Source: Micrococcales bacterium 73-13 (GTDB lineage: Bacteria; Actinomycetota; Actinomycetes; Actinomycetales; Microbacteriaceae). From it: a stretch of DNA of 62,315 nt. The notes under the pieces were generated by a model that had not been told where the DNA came from, did no database searches, and was given only the letters and a program-made list of their open reading frames with translations. The position numbers were made by a program, and so were the translations under genes. The DNA lies in contig MKVN01000034.1 of the NCBI GenBank assembly GCA_001898855.1, forward strand, positions 24,936-87,250, written 5' to 3'. How positions within the stretch are numbered: the stretch's first letter is position 1; every line of letters starts with the position of its first letter. Of the stretch, positions 6,701 to 15,761 are shown in pieces.

Positions 6701-8431
6701 CTATTCCGAGTCGCCCGGGCCCGACGACTCGCCGCCTCGGCGCGCCAGCCGGGCGCGGATCGGCCGCAGGAAGGTCCCGAGCTCCGGGCTGCGCGTCGCC
6801 AGCAGCACGCCGAGGTAGACCACGAGCATCGCGAGCCCGGTGACCAGGATCACCACGAGCGCGCCGCCGGCCGTGCCGTCCGGATAGGCGCCGAGCTCGG
6901 TGCCGCCGAGCACCCGGGCGGACAGCCACCACCCGAGCGCGGCGGCCGGGACCATGGCCGCCAGGAACCAGCCGAGCCGGCCGAGGACGCGGCTCACCCG
7001 GAGCGCCGGCACCTTGCGCCGGATGAGCGCGAGCGACAGCACCGCGTAGACCAGGATCGCGCCCGCGAGGGACAGCGCCGTCGCGACCGCGATGACGTCG
7101 ACCGGCGGGCGGACGGCCGCGATCAGGACGAGCGCGCCCACGTAGAGCGCGACCTGGGTGGTCTGCAGGAAGAACGGCGTCCGGGTGTCGTCGAGCGCGT
7201 ACCACCCGCGCAGCAGCACCCCGGAGACGCTCGCCGGGACCAGCCCGATGAGCGTGCAGGCGAGCACCGCGGCGACCGCGGCGCGCCCGCCCGGCTCGGA
7301 GGTGAACAGGGTCGCGATCCACGGCGCGGTGATCGCCATCGCGACGGCGAAGAACACCTGGAACAGCAGCACCGCGGTCACGGCGTTCGTCAGGTCCGCC
7401 CCGAGCGCGACCCGGTTCCCCGCCTGCGCGTGCCCGCTCATCCGGGTGAAGTAGGGCACGGCGATCGAGATCGTGACGATCGAGTACGGCAGGATGTAGA
7501 TCGCCTGGGAGAGCGTCATCGCCGCGATCGATGCGCTCCCGGTCGCCAGCGACAGCACGTTGGACTCGAAGACGCCGGCGGCCTGCGAGACCAGCGTCGC
7601 GCCGAAGGTCCAGGCGGCGAGGCGGCCGAAGCGGCCGAGGCCGGCATCGCGCCAGTGGAAGTCCGGGCGCACCCGCAGTCCGGCCTGGCGGAACGCGATG
7701 ACGAGCGCGAGCGTCTGGATCACGACGCCGAGCGTCGCCCCGCCGGCCAGCAGCGTGATCATCTCCGGCGTCCAGGCCGAGGCGGGCCGGGCGGCGACCT
7801 CGCCGAACGCGGTGCGGAAGCCGATCAGCACCGCGGCGAGCACGAGGTTGTTGACGACCGGCGTCCAGGCGTAGGGCCAGAACCGCCCCTTCGCGTTGAG
7901 CACCTCGGAGAGGATCGCGATCACCGCGTAGAAGAACACCTGCGGCAGGCACCAGTACGCGAACGCGATCGCCAGCTCCAGCTGGCCGGGGGCGAAGCCG
8001 CCGTCCGAGCCGGACTGCGCGTACAGCTGCACGACGAGCGGCGCGGCGACGGTCACCGCGATCGCGACGACCGCGAACACGCTGACGCCGAGCGTGACGA
8101 GCCGGTTGAGGAAGCGCGCGCCCCCGTCGCCGTCGGCGACCGAGCGGACGATCGCCGGCACGATGACCGCCGACAGCGTGCCGCCGGCGATGATCAGGTA
8201 GATGTTGTTCGGCAGCGTGTTGGCGAGCACGAAGGCGTCGGCGCCCTGCCCGACCGCGCCGATCGTGTTGTAGAGCAGCAGCGCGTTCACGAAGCCGAGC
8301 AGGCGCGAGACCAGCGTCCCGCTGGCGACCACCAGGCCGGCGCGGCCCAGCGAGCGCTGCCGCGGCGGCTGGACCGCCTCGGTCGGGTCGATGGGGGCCC
8401 GCGGCGCGGTGGGCTCGACGGGCTCACTCAT
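6701..8431 (-). CDS. murJ: Lipid II flippase MurJ (MviN family)
   Basis: A 576-residue polytopic membrane protein with about 14 hydrophobic segments and the family N-terminus (GLVVASGTLVSRLLGFV). MurJ moves the peptidoglycan precursor lipid II across the cytoplasmic membrane. The first 25 residues are a Pro-rich cytoplasmic tail. The C-terminus is a short charged tail and has none of the kinase-like extension found in mycobacterial MviN. Its ATG overlaps the 3' end of the DUF6049-type gene by 8 bases, so the two are coupled. trxB follows 46 bases after the stop. Confidence 0.93.
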   Translation of the reverse strand: MSEPVEPTAPRAPIDPTEAVQPPRQRSLGRAGLVVASGTLVSRLLGFVNALLLYNTIGAVGQGADAFVLANTLPNNIYLIIAGGTLSAVIVPAIVRSVADGDGGARFLNRLVTLGVSVFAVVAIAVTVAAPLVVQLYAQSGSDGGFAPGQLELAIAFAYWCLPQVFFYAVIAILSEVLNAKGRFWPYAWTPVVNNLVLAAVLIGFRTAFGEVAARPASAWTPEMITLLAGGATLGVVIQTLALVIAFRQAGLRVRPDFHWRDAGLGRFGRLAAWTFGATLVSQAAGVFESNVLSLATGSASIAAMTLSQAIYILPYSIVTISIAVPYFTRMSGHAQAGNRVALGADLTNAVTAVLLFQVFFAVAMAITAPWIATLFTSEPGGRAAVAAVLACTLIGLVPASVSGVLLRGWYALDDTRTPFFLQTTQVALYVGALVLIAAVRPPVDVIAVATALSLAGAILVYAVLSLALIRRKVPALRVSRVLGRLGWFLAAMVPAAALGWWLSARVLGGTELGAYPDGTAGGALVVILVTGLAMLVVYLGVLLATRSPELGTFLRPIRARLARRGGESSGPGDSE

Positions 8432-9941
8432 CGGCGCTCGCCTCGGCCTCCGGCTCGGCGCCCGCCCGTCGCCGGCGGCGCACGGTGCGCACGATGCCGA
8501 GCACGACCATGAGCAGCAGCACGCCCGCGCCGCCCGCGGCGATGGGCGTCTCCCATCCGGCCTGGACGTTGACCGCGGCGACCGCCGGCGCGCCGATCGG
8601 CATGCCGTCGACGGACGTCAGCCTGGCGGTGACGGCGACGGTGCCGTTCGAGACGGCGGAGGCGGCGAACGACACCGAGGTCCGCGCGCCGGCGGGGACC
8701 TCGACGGTGACCGGGGCGTCGTCGATGTCGAGGCGTCCGTCCGCGGCGCGCGCCGTCACGACGACCGTCACCGCCTGGTCGAGATCGTTCGAGATCGCGA
8801 CCGGGATGCTCGACCGGTCGGCGAGGAACAGCGAGTCGGCCTCGGCGATGCGCACCGAGGAGCGCAGCGTCCGGGAGTCCTCGACGGCGGTCGCCACCGC
8901 CTCCTGCCAGGCCGCCGCGTCGTGCCAGCCGGCCGATGCGAGCAGCAGGGTGCGCAGCCGTCGCTCGTCGCGGATGGCGGCGGGGTCCGCGGCGATCGCG
9001 GCGAAGGCCGCGTCGGCGGTCTCCGCCGCGACGACGGAGCGGAACGCGTCGAGCCGCGGGGCGGGCTGGGCGCCGTCGCCGAGGGCCGCCTCGGAGGTCG
9101 CGCCGGAGAGCTGGTCGAGCCCGACGAGCTGCAGGCCGAGGTCGCCGCCGAGCGCGGACAGCACCGTGGCGAGCCCCGGCCAGTCCACGACGTCGCGCCC
9201 GACGGCCGCGACGACGGACCCGCGATCGCCGTCGCCGGCGATGGCCGCGCGCAGGGCGCCGAGCGTCGCGGACGAGGGCTGGGCCGCCGCCGCGACCAGG
9301 GCCGCGCTCGTGGCGGTGTCCACGACCGCGATGCCGACGCCGTCCACCGCGGCGAGGGCGCTGGCCGGGTCGGGCCATTCGACCAGGTCGCCGTCGGCGA
9401 CCAGGACGCGGGCGGCACCGGCTGCGGCGAACGCCGCGACGTCCGCCGCGCTCGTGGTGCCGGGCGTCGTCCAGACCGTGCCGAGCGCCGGGAGCGCCGC
9501 GCCGGCCTGGCGCAGCAGCGTCGGGTCGGCGTCGGCGGTGAGCAGCGGGAAGCGGTCCTGCGGCGCCCGGTCGAGCCGGGTCGTCCAGGCGAGGGCCGAG
9601 GCGGGGGCGTCCGCGCCGAGCGCGTTGACGGAGGCCGCGATGAGCGGGTCGACGGCGAGTGTCACGCGCTCGGCGCCGACCGACTCGAGCGCCTCGGCCA
9701 GCGCGCCGTCGTCCGCCGTCAGCGCCGCGAGCTCGTCGGCGGGGATCAGTCCGCTCGCGCGTGGCGGCGCCGCGAGCGCGACGACGATCGCGAGCCGGGT
9801 CGGGGTCTCCGTCGCGGTCGGCGCGGCGGCGCCGGCGGGGATCGCCCCGGCGGTCAGCAGCGCGAGCGCCGCGAGGCCGGATGCCGCGGCGCGACCGGTG
9901 GCGACCCGCCCCGCTCGTCCGTCAGCGCGGTGTGCCGGCAT
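8424..9941 (-). CDS. DUF6049-type secreted, membrane-anchored protein
   Basis: A 505-residue protein with an N-terminal signal segment (GLAALALLTAGAIPAGAAA) and one C-terminal membrane helix (GAGVLLLMVVLGIVRTV) followed by an Arg-rich tail, so most of it lies outside the membrane. Composition is rich in Ala, Asp and Val. The penultimate part (about 390-465) reads like an immunoglobulin-like beta domain. Proteins of this type sit between the CCA-adding enzyme gene and murJ in many actinobacteria, and coupling to murJ suggests a cell-envelope role. Function is unknown. The family name is from memory and position. Confidence 0.75.
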   Translation of the reverse strand: MPAHRADGRAGRVATGRAAASGLAALALLTAGAIPAGAAAPTATETPTRLAIVVALAAPPRASGLIPADELAALTADDGALAEALESVGAERVTLAVDPLIAASVNALGADAPASALAWTTRLDRAPQDRFPLLTADADPTLLRQAGAALPALGTVWTTPGTTSAADVAAFAAAGAARVLVADGDLVEWPDPASALAAVDGVGIAVVDTATSAALVAAAAQPSSATLGALRAAIAGDGDRGSVVAAVGRDVVDWPGLATVLSALGGDLGLQLVGLDQLSGATSEAALGDGAQPAPRLDAFRSVVAAETADAAFAAIAADPAAIRDERRLRTLLLASAGWHDAAAWQEAVATAVEDSRTLRSSVRIAEADSLFLADRSSIPVAISNDLDQAVTVVVTARAADGRLDIDDAPVTVEVPAGARTSVSFAASAVSNGTVAVTARLTSVDGMPIGAPAVAAVNVQAGWETPIAAGGAGVLLLMVVLGIVRTVRRRRRAGAEPEAEASADE

Positions 9942-9947
9942 GCCCGA

Positions 9948-9953
9948 AGTCTA
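9948..9953 (-). promoter_or_regulatory. -10 element of DUF6049-murJ-trxB-trxA unit (leaderless)
   Basis: TAGACT on the minus strand, six bases before the ATG at 9941. Confidence 0.55.
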
Positions 9954-10025
9954 TTTCGCCGGGCCGGGGGCGCCGCCGGGCCGCGCCGCGGCCGGCGCCA
10001 CGCGACGTGCCGGGGCGCCTCGTGT

Positions 10026-10031
10026 CAGGCT
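10026..10031 (+). promoter_or_regulatory. Weak -10 element of pcnA
   Basis: CAGGCT six bases before the GTG at 10038. It follows the spacing seen at many other starts here but lacks the leading T. Confidence 0.3.
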
Positions 10032-10037
10032 TGTCGG

Positions 10038-11483
10038 GTGGTCAGCGTGGCGGATGCGATCGAGCGCCTCGACGCGCTCGCGGCGACGCCGCCACTGGCG
10101 AGGCTCGCCACGGCGTTCGCCGCCGCGGGCCGCGAGCTGGCGCTCGTCGGGGGCTCGGTGCGCGACGCGTTCCTCGGCCGTCCGCTGACCGACCTCGACC
10201 TGACGACCGACGCCCGGCCGGACGAGACGCTCGCGCTCGTCGGCCCGCTCGCGACGACGACCTGGGAGATCGGGCGCGAGTTCGGCACGATCGGCGCGCT
10301 CGTCGCGGACCAGCGGGTGGAGATCACGACCTATCGGGCGGATGCCTACGACGGGGCGACGCGCAAGCCCGTCGTCGCGTTCGGCGACGAGCTCGAGGGC
10401 GACCTGCGGCGGCGCGACTTCGGCGTCAACGCGATGGCGCTGCGACTGCCGGACCCCGCGGCCGGTGCGGGCCGCCCCGTGCTGGTCGACCCGGGCGGCG
10501 GCCTCGACGGACTGCTCGCCGGCGTGCTGGACACCCCGGGGGATCCCGCGGTGTCGTTCGGCGACGACCCGCTGCGGATGCTGCGCGCGGCGCGGTTCGT
10601 CGCCCAGCTCGGGTTCCGCGTCGCGGACCGGGTCGAGGCGGCGATGCGGGCGATGGCGCCCTCGCTCGGGATCGTCAGCGCCGAGCGGATCGCCGACGAG
10701 CTCGCCAAGCTGCTGCGCGCCGACGACCCGGTGCCGGGGGTGCGGCTCATGGTCGACACCGGCATCGCGGAGATCGTGCTCCCGGAGGTCCCCGCCCTGC
10801 GCTTCGAGGCGGACGAGCACGCCCACCACAAGGACGTCTACGAGCACACGCTGACGGTGCTGCGCCAGGCCGTCGACCTCGAGGCGGCGCGCGGGCTGCC
10901 CGGCGCGCCCGACCTCGTGCTGCGCCTCGCGGCGCTGCTGCACGACGTCGGCAAGCCGGCGACGAAGCGCGTCGAGGGCCGCGTGGTCTCCTTCCACCAC
11001 CACGACGCGGTCGGCGCGAAGCTCGCGACGAAGCGGCTGCGCGCGCTCCGCTTCGACAACGACACGGTGGCCTCGGTGAGCCGGCTCGTCGAGCTGCACC
11101 TGCGCTTCTTCGGCTACAGCGACCAGGGCTGGACCGACGCGGCGGTGCGCCGGTACGTGCGGGACGCCGGCGACGAGCTGGAGCGGCTGCACATCCTCAC
11201 CCGCGCGGACGTCACGACGCGCAACCGGCGCAAGGCCGAGCGCCTCGAGTTCGCCTACGACGACCTCGAGCGGCGGATCGCCGAGCTGCGCGAGCGGGAG
11301 GAGCTCGACGCCGTCCGGCCCGACCTCGACGGGCGGGACATCATGCGCATCCTCGGCCTGCCGCCCGGGCGCGAGGTCGGCGAGGCCTACCGCTTCCTGC
11401 TGGACCTCCGCCTCGACGAGGGCCCGCTCGCGCCGGAGGACGCGGAGCGCCGGCTCCGGGCGTGGTGGGCCTCGCGGTCGTGA
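10038..11483 (+). CDS. pcnA: CCA-adding tRNA nucleotidyltransferase
   Basis: A 481-residue class II nucleotidyltransferase that adds or repairs the 3' CCA end of tRNAs. The catalytic head has GGSVRDAFLGRPLTDLDLTTD with the two metal-binding aspartates, then RRRDFGVNAMAL and DPLRMLRAARF. An HD domain follows (LAALLHDVGKPATKR and FHHHDAVGAKLA), as in the actinobacterial PcnA group. The frame is open far upstream. The GTG at 10038 is chosen because it gives the family N-terminus and has a -10-like CAGGCT six bases before it. Encoded tRNAs such as the Gly tRNA in this window lack CCA, so this enzyme should be essential. Confidence 0.93.
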   Translation: MVSVADAIERLDALAATPPLARLATAFAAAGRELALVGGSVRDAFLGRPLTDLDLTTDARPDETLALVGPLATTTWEIGREFGTIGALVADQRVEITTYRADAYDGATRKPVVAFGDELEGDLRRRDFGVNAMALRLPDPAAGAGRPVLVDPGGGLDGLLAGVLDTPGDPAVSFGDDPLRMLRAARFVAQLGFRVADRVEAAMRAMAPSLGIVSAERIADELAKLLRADDPVPGVRLMVDTGIAEIVLPEVPALRFEADEHAHHKDVYEHTLTVLRQAVDLEAARGLPGAPDLVLRLAALLHDVGKPATKRVEGRVVSFHHHDAVGAKLATKRLRALRFDNDTVASVSRLVELHLRFFGYSDQGWTDAAVRRYVRDAGDELERLHILTRADVTTRNRRKAERLEFAYDDLERRIAELREREELDAVRPDLDGRDIMRILGLPPGREVGEAYRFLLDLRLDEGPLAPEDAERRLRAWWASRS

Positions 11484-11514
11484 TCGGCCCGCGATCCCGC
11501 CCGGGACGCGTCTG

Positions 11515-11520
11515 CTACAG
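11515..11520 (+). promoter_or_regulatory. -10 element of rpsF-ssb-rpsR-rplI operon
   Basis: TACAGT, 83 bases before the rpsF start, in the only gap between pcnA and rpsF. No clear -35 is seen. It implies an approximately 80-base leader, unlike the leaderless genes nearby. Confidence 0.4.
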
Positions 11521-11603
11521 TTGAGGGTCGCTTTTGCGGCTGTTTCACAACCTCCTGCTCCGGGCACAGGGTCCGGGGCCGTCAGTCCGAAGGGGGTGGG
11601 TTT

Positions 11604-11966
11604 GTGACGCACCAGTACGAACTCATGGTCATCCTCGACCCCGAGCTCGACGAGCGCACGGTCGCTCCGAGCCTCGACAAGTTCCTCAACGTCATCCGCG
11701 CCGAGGGCGGGTCCGTCGAGCACGTCGACATCTGGGGACGCCGCCGGCTCGCGTACGAGATCGCGAAGAAGTCCGAGGGCATCTACGCCGTGGTCGACTT
11801 CACCTCGAGCCCCGAGGCCTCGATCGAGCTCGACCGCCAGCTCAAGCTCAACGAGGCCGTGCTGCGCACCAAGGTGCTCCGCAAGGAGCACGCGGTCGCG
11901 GTCGCCTCGCACGCGAAGGCGACGGTCGAGCGGCGCGCCGCGAAGGCCGCCGCCGCGAAGGCGTAA
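11604..11966 (+). CDS. rpsF: 30S ribosomal protein S6
   Basis: A 120-residue S6, with the family start [15 protein letters not shown] and the [13 protein letters not shown] strand. The C-terminal extension is Ala/Lys-rich. S6 binds the 16S central domain together with S18, whose gene is two genes downstream. The start is GTG, with AAGGGGGTG at suitable distance. It is the first gene of the rpsF-ssb-rpsR-rplI operon. Confidence 0.97.
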   Translation: MTHQYELMVILDPELDERTVAPSLDKFLNVIRAEGGSVEHVDIWGRRRLAYEIAKKSEGIYAVVDFTSSPEASIELDRQLKLNEAVLRTKVLRKEHAVAVASHAKATVERRAAKAAAAKA

Positions 11967-11971
11967 GCGCC

Positions 11972-12472
11972 ATGCCCGACACGATCATCACCGTCGTGGG
12001 GAACCTCACGGCCGACCCGGAGCTGCGCTACACGCAGTCGGGCCTCGCGGTCGCGAACTTCACGATCGCCTCGACGCCGCGCACCTTCGACCGCGCGGCG
12101 AACGAGTGGAAGGACGGCGAGGCGCTGTTCCTGCGCGCCTCCTGCTGGCGCGAGTTCGCCGAGCACGTCGCCGGCAGCCTGACCAAGGGCAGCCGCGTCA
12201 TCGCGACCGGCAAGCTCAAGTCGCGCTCCTACGAGACCCGCGAGGGCGAGAAGCGCACCTCGATCGAGCTCGAGGTCGACGAGATCGGGCCGTCGCTGCG
12301 GTACGCGACCGCGGCGGTCACCCGCGCCGCGGGCGGCGAGCGCGGCGGGCAGGGCGGTCCGGGGGGCGGCGGCCGCGGCGCGGTCGACGAGCCCTGGGGC
12401 GCTCCGGCGTCCGGCGGCGGCGGGGACGCGTGGAACGCGCCCGGCGCCTATACCGACGACACCCCGTTCTGA
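11972..12472 (+). CDS. ssb: Single-stranded DNA-binding protein
   Basis: A 166-residue SSB. The OB fold fills about residues 1-110 ([53 protein letters not shown]), followed by a Gly-rich flexible tail and the acidic end YTDDTPF that recruits partner proteins. The frame is open well upstream. The ATG at 11972 is five bases after rpsF and gives the canonical N-terminus. It coats single strands at forks. dnaB lies 1.3 kb downstream. Confidence 0.97.
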   Translation: MPDTIITVVGNLTADPELRYTQSGLAVANFTIASTPRTFDRAANEWKDGEALFLRASCWREFAEHVAGSLTKGSRVIATGKLKSRSYETREGEKRTSIELEVDEIGPSLRYATAAVTRAAGGERGGQGGPGGGGRGAVDEPWGAPASGGGGDAWNAPGAYTDDTPF

Positions 12473-12530
12473 CCCTCTGATCCGAGCATCCGGACTCTCA
12501 AGCTTCAAGACACCGAAGGACTCATGCACC

Positions 12531-12794
12531 ATGGCTGGTAAGAGCAGCGGCGACCGCCGCAAGCCCCGCGCGAAGGGCAAGGACGGCAAGAACGCCGCCC
12601 CGCCGAAGTCGATCACCGTCGGCGTGATCGACTACAAGGACGTCGCGACGCTCCGCAAGTTCATCTCCGAGCGCGGCAAGATCCGCGCCCGCCGGATCAC
12701 CGGCGTCTCCGTCCAGGAGCAGCGGCTCATCGCCACGGCCGTCAAGAACGCCCGTGAGATGGCGCTGCTCCCCTACGCCGGCGCCGGCCGCTGA
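12531..12794 (+). CDS. rpsR: 30S ribosomal protein S18
   Basis: An 87-residue S18 with the core [20 protein letters not shown] and [30 protein letters not shown]. There are no cysteines, so it is the zinc-free form. The N-terminal 25 residues are strongly basic. GAAGGA lies upstream of the ATG. Confidence 0.97.
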   Translation: MAGKSSGDRRKPRAKGKDGKNAAPPKSITVGVIDYKDVATLRKFISERGKIRARRITGVSVQEQRLIATAVKNAREMALLPYAGAGR

Positions 12795-12809
12795 TCGGGG
12801 GCTGAACAC

Positions 12810-13262
12810 ATGTCGAAGCTCATCCTCACCCACGAGGTCACCGGCCTCGGCGCGCCCGGCGACGTCATCGACGTCAAGAACGGCTACGCGCGCAACTACC
12901 TCATCCCGCAGGGCTTCGCCGTCGCGTGGTCCCGCGGCGCCGAGAAGCAGATCGAGCAGATCAAGGCCGCCCGCGCCGCGCGCGAGCACGCGACCCTCGA
13001 GGAGGCGCAGGCGCTCAAGGCCGCGCTCGAGGGCGCGACGGTCCGGGTGCTCGCCAAGGCCGGCAAGGAGGGCCGTCTGTTCGGCTCCGTCACGGCCGCC
13101 GACATCGCCGACGCCGTCGCCGCGGCGGGCCTCGGCTCGATCGACAAGCGCAAGGTCGAGCTGGCCGGGCCGATCAAGGCGGTCGGCTCGCACGAGGCCA
13201 CCGTGCGCCTGCGCGAGGACCTCGTGGCGGTCATCCCGCTGCAGGTCGTCGCCGCCAAGTAG
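12810..13262 (+). CDS. rplI: 50S ribosomal protein L9
   Basis: A 150-residue L9. The N-terminal domain has [31 protein letters not shown] (split over two strands), then a charged connecting helix (about 45-75) and a C-terminal domain with [16 protein letters not shown]. It binds the base of the L1 stalk. Last gene of the rpsF operon, followed by a hairpin at 13292-13326. Confidence 0.97.
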   Translation: MSKLILTHEVTGLGAPGDVIDVKNGYARNYLIPQGFAVAWSRGAEKQIEQIKAARAAREHATLEEAQALKAALEGATVRVLAKAGKEGRLFGSVTAADIADAVAAAGLGSIDKRKVELAGPIKAVGSHEATVRLREDLVAVIPLQVVAAK

Positions 13263-13291
13263 GCGTGCCGGGCGGCGCGTGCGCCGCTCCC

Positions 13292-13326
13292 AGAGGGACG
13301 GTCCCCGAGTCGGAGGCCGTCCCTCT
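13292..13326 (+). terminator. Hairpin after rplI
   Basis: AGAGGGACGG (13292-13301) pairs perfectly with CCGTCCCTCT (13317-13326) across a 15-base loop. It has only a weak T-rich tail. Position 30 bases after the operon's last stop supports a terminator role. Confidence 0.65.
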
Positions 13327-13327
13327 T

Positions 13328-13524
13328 CCGTCCACAGGGCGCATCCGTTCAGCGAACTCTCAACCTGGGCTGTAAGCGTTTTTCCACACACAGCGATCCT
13401 TCCGATAAATACCTGGTCAGACCTCCTATCGACTTGAGAATCCGACAGGTATCCACAGCAGAGTGCACAAGCCGCTCACAGCCCCGTCGGCGTTTCGCGC
13501 AGATCATCCACACGGTTGTCCACA
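13328..13524. promoter_or_regulatory. Cluster of five DnaA-box-like sites before dnaB
   Basis: Five 9-mers ending in TCCACA lie in the same orientation: CCGTCCACA (13328-13336), TTTTCCACA (13380-13388), GTATCCACA (13449-13457), TCATCCACA (13504-13512) and TTGTCCACA (13516-13524). The last equals the high-GC actinobacterial DnaA box and the second differs from TTATCCACA at one position. The stretch 13371-13445 is unusually AT-rich for this genome. The 469-base gap 13263-13731 has no gene. Confidence 0.65.
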
Positions 13525-13542
13525 GCAGGGGCCGCACCCGGA

Positions 13543-13572
13543 TTGCGTCGCGGAGGGCGTCCTCCCTAGGGT
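13543..13572 (+). promoter_or_regulatory. dnaB promoter
   Basis: TTGCGT (13543-13548), an 18-base spacer and TAGGGT (13567-13572) form a good housekeeping promoter. The nearest DnaA-box-like site ends 18 bases before the -35. Confidence 0.55.
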
Positions 13573-13731
13573 GAAGCGGTCGCCGGACGAGGCGGGATCC
13601 GGAGTCATCGGATCGGCCTCCCGAGCGATGTCGGTGGTGCCGTCGAGACTGTGCTCGACGGACGCGAGTCGTGCCCGCCGCCGGGCTGGCACCGTCGTGC
13701 CCGCAAGCCGTGACGAACCTAAGGAGCCCGC

Positions 13732-15120
13732 GTGTCGATCGCCCACCTCGGCATCGCCGGAGGCCCGGACGCACGCGGCGACGCCTGGGGCGAGGCCCGT
13801 CCCGACCGGGTGCCGCCCCACGACCTGCTCGCCGAGCAGTCCGCCATCGGCGGCATGCTGCTGTCCAAGGACGCGACGGCCGACGTGCTGGAGACGGTGC
13901 GCGGGGCGGACTTCTACATCCCGAAGCACGAGCTGGTCTTCGACGCGATCCTCTCGCTCTACTCCCGGGGCGAGCCGACCGACGTCATCGCCGTCACCGA
14001 CGAGCTGACCAAGCAGGGCGAGCTCGGGCGGGCGGGCGGGCCGGAGTACCTGCACAGCCTCACCTCGCTGGTGCCGACCGCGGCGAACGCCGGCTACTAC
14101 GCGGGCATCGTCGCGGAGAAGGCGATCCTGCGCCGGCTGGTCGAGGCCGGCACGCGGATCGCCCAGATGGGCTACGCCAGCGAGGGCGAGGTCACCGATC
14201 TCGTCAACTCCGCGCAGGCGGAGATCTACGGCGTGCACGGCGGCGTGCAGACGGAGGACTTCGTCCCGCTCTCCAGCGCCGTCATGAGCGCCGTCGAGGA
14301 GATCGAGGCGGCGAGCAGCCGGGACGGCCTGATGGTCGGCGTGCCGACCGGCTTCCAGGGGCTCGACGAGCTGACGAACGGTCTGCACGCGGGCCAGCTC
14401 GTCGTGGTCGCGGCGCGTCCGGCGATCGGCAAGTCGACGCTCGGCCTCGACATCGCGCGGGCCGCGTCGATCAAGCACCACCTGCCCAGCATCATCTTCT
14501 CCCTGGAGATGGGCCGCAGCGAGATCGCCATGCGCCTGCTGTCGGCCGAGGCCTCGATCCCGCTGCACCACATGCGCAAGGGCACCGTCAACACGCAGGA
14601 CTGGGGCACGCTCGCCCAGGTCCGCGGCCGGATCAACGAGGCGCCGCTGTACATCGACGACAGCCCGAACATGACGCTCGTGGAGATCCGGGCGAAGTGC
14701 CGACGCCTGAAGCAGCGCGCGGGCCTCAAGCTCGTCGTCATCGACTACCTGCAGCTCATGACCAGCGGCAAGCGGGTCGAGTCTCGGCAGCAGGAGGTCA
14801 GCGAGTTCTCCCGCGCCCTGAAGCTGCTCGCCAAGGAGCTCGACGTGCCCGTCATCGCGATCTCGCAGCTGAACCGAGGGCCCGAGCAGCGCGTCGACAA
14901 GAAGCCGATGCTCTCCGATCTCCGGGAGTCCGGCTCGATCGAGCAGGACGCCGACGTCGTCATCCTGCTGCACCGCGAAGACGCCTACGATCAGGGGTCG
15001 CCGCGCGCCGGCGAGGCGGACTTCATCGTCGCCAAGCACCGCAACGGCCGCACCGACACGGTGACCGTCGGGTTCCACGGCCATTTCTCCCGGTTCGCCG
15101 ACCTACCGCCGAGCCGCTAG
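13732..15120 (+). CDS. dnaB: Replicative DNA helicase DnaB
   Basis: A 462-residue hexameric fork helicase. The N-terminal collar domain starts with PPHDLLAEQSAIGGMLLS. The RecA-like domain has Walker A ARPAIGKST (K234), LEMGRSEIAMRLLSAEA, Walker B LKLVVIDYLQLM, and the arginine-finger region SDLRESGSIEQDADVV. The frame is uninterrupted, so unlike mycobacterial DnaB there is no intein. The start is GTG, with AAGGAG five bases before it. Its own promoter and DnaA-box-like cluster lie upstream. Confidence 0.97.
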   Translation: MSIAHLGIAGGPDARGDAWGEARPDRVPPHDLLAEQSAIGGMLLSKDATADVLETVRGADFYIPKHELVFDAILSLYSRGEPTDVIAVTDELTKQGELGRAGGPEYLHSLTSLVPTAANAGYYAGIVAEKAILRRLVEAGTRIAQMGYASEGEVTDLVNSAQAEIYGVHGGVQTEDFVPLSSAVMSAVEEIEAASSRDGLMVGVPTGFQGLDELTNGLHAGQLVVVAARPAIGKSTLGLDIARAASIKHHLPSIIFSLEMGRSEIAMRLLSAEASIPLHHMRKGTVNTQDWGTLAQVRGRINEAPLYIDDSPNMTLVEIRAKCRRLKQRAGLKLVVIDYLQLMTSGKRVESRQQEVSEFSRALKLLAKELDVPVIAISQLNRGPEQRVDKKPMLSDLRESGSIEQDADVVILLHREDAYDQGSPRAGEADFIVAKHRNGRTDTVTVGFHGHFSRFADLPPSR

Positions 15121-15181
15121 GAGGCGTAACGTATCCGCCACCAGCGGAGCCCTCTGACGGCGGTCGCGGGAGGGGAGCACC

Positions 15182-15397
15182 ATGGCGGAGACGGCGGTGG
15201 CCGGGGCCACTATCATCCTCGATCTCGGGAAGCGCAGCCGGAAGCAGATCAAGCGCCTCCGGCGCGGCGAGGGCAAGCTCGCGGCGCGGATCGACGAGAC
15301 GGTCGCGCAGCTGCGCGCGGACGGCGAGCTCGCGGAGGGCGACGTGGTGGTCGCCGTCGTGAAGCAGAAGCCGAAGTCGAGATTCAAGCTGTTCTGA
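15182..15397 (+). CDS. Small basic protein, possibly DUF6200-like
   Basis: A 71-residue protein. A hydrophobic strand (ATIILDLGK) is followed by a strongly basic stretch, RSRKQIKRLRRGEGKL, a short helix, and a last strand DVVVAVVKQKPKSRFK. It has no signal peptide or membrane segment. GGGAGGGGAG just before the ATG makes the start sure. I recall similar small proteins as DUF6200, but this is unverified. It lies 61 bases after dnaB and 13 bases before the next small basic gene, forming a tight group that ends with a UbiB-like kinase. Confidence 0.6.
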   Translation: MAETAVAGATIILDLGKRSRKQIKRLRRGEGKLAARIDETVAQLRADGELAEGDVVVAVVKQKPKSRFKLF

Positions 15398-15410
15398 GGT
15401 CCTGAGGGGG

Positions 15411-15725
15411 ATGACCGAGATGACCGCAACCGAGTTGCCGCGCTCCTACCGCATCGCGCGGATCGCGAAGGTCGAGCGCACGGCGGACGGCGCGGTCACG
15501 CGCACCGTGCTCGCCGCGCCGAAGAAGAAGCGGGTGTCCAAGCGCTACCGGAAGGCGGACAAGGCGCTCCGCCGGCTCGCCCGCGCCCAGCAGGTGGCCT
15601 CGCAGGAATTCCTCGCGCGGCACGAGCGCTCGAATCGCAGGAAGAAGAACGGCGGCGTCAAGAAGTTCGCGAGGAACGCGTTCCGAGCCGCGCGCAAGGG
15701 CGGCAAGAAGCTCCGTCTGCGCTGA
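15411..15725 (+). CDS. Small Lys/Arg-rich protein, possibly DUF6312-like
   Basis: A 104-residue protein of which one third is Lys or Arg. The order is a short strand-rich start (SYRIARIAKVERTADGAVT), a basic linker (PKKKRVSKRYRKADKALRR), a helix (LARAQQVASQEFLARHERSN) and a very basic tail. It looks like a nucleic-acid or membrane-surface binder. No known fold is recognised with certainty. Starts at 15411 or 15420 are both possible; the second has a better distance to GAGGGGG. Co-transcribed with its small neighbour and the UbiB-like kinase. Confidence 0.6.
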   Translation: MTEMTATELPRSYRIARIAKVERTADGAVTRTVLAAPKKKRVSKRYRKADKALRRLARAQQVASQEFLARHERSNRRKKNGGVKKFARNAFRAARKGGKKLRLR

Positions 15726-15761
15726 CGTGACGCACGCCGACGTGACGCAGTCCGTCGCGCC

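Noticed and set aside
8391-10037. Plus-strand open frame running without a stop into pcnA
   Set aside because: It lies opposite the DUF6049-type gene and its translation is compositionally biased. Only the part from the GTG at 10038 matches the CCA-adding enzyme.
13349-13774. A 141-codon minus-strand frame in the rplI-dnaB gap
   Set aside because: No homology pattern or ribosome binding site. It crosses the DnaA-box cluster, dnaB promoter and dnaB start, so the region is better explained as regulatory DNA.
13732-15120. Possible intein in dnaB, as in mycobacteria
   Set aside because: The 462-residue frame is of normal length and the Walker A and B regions are continuous.
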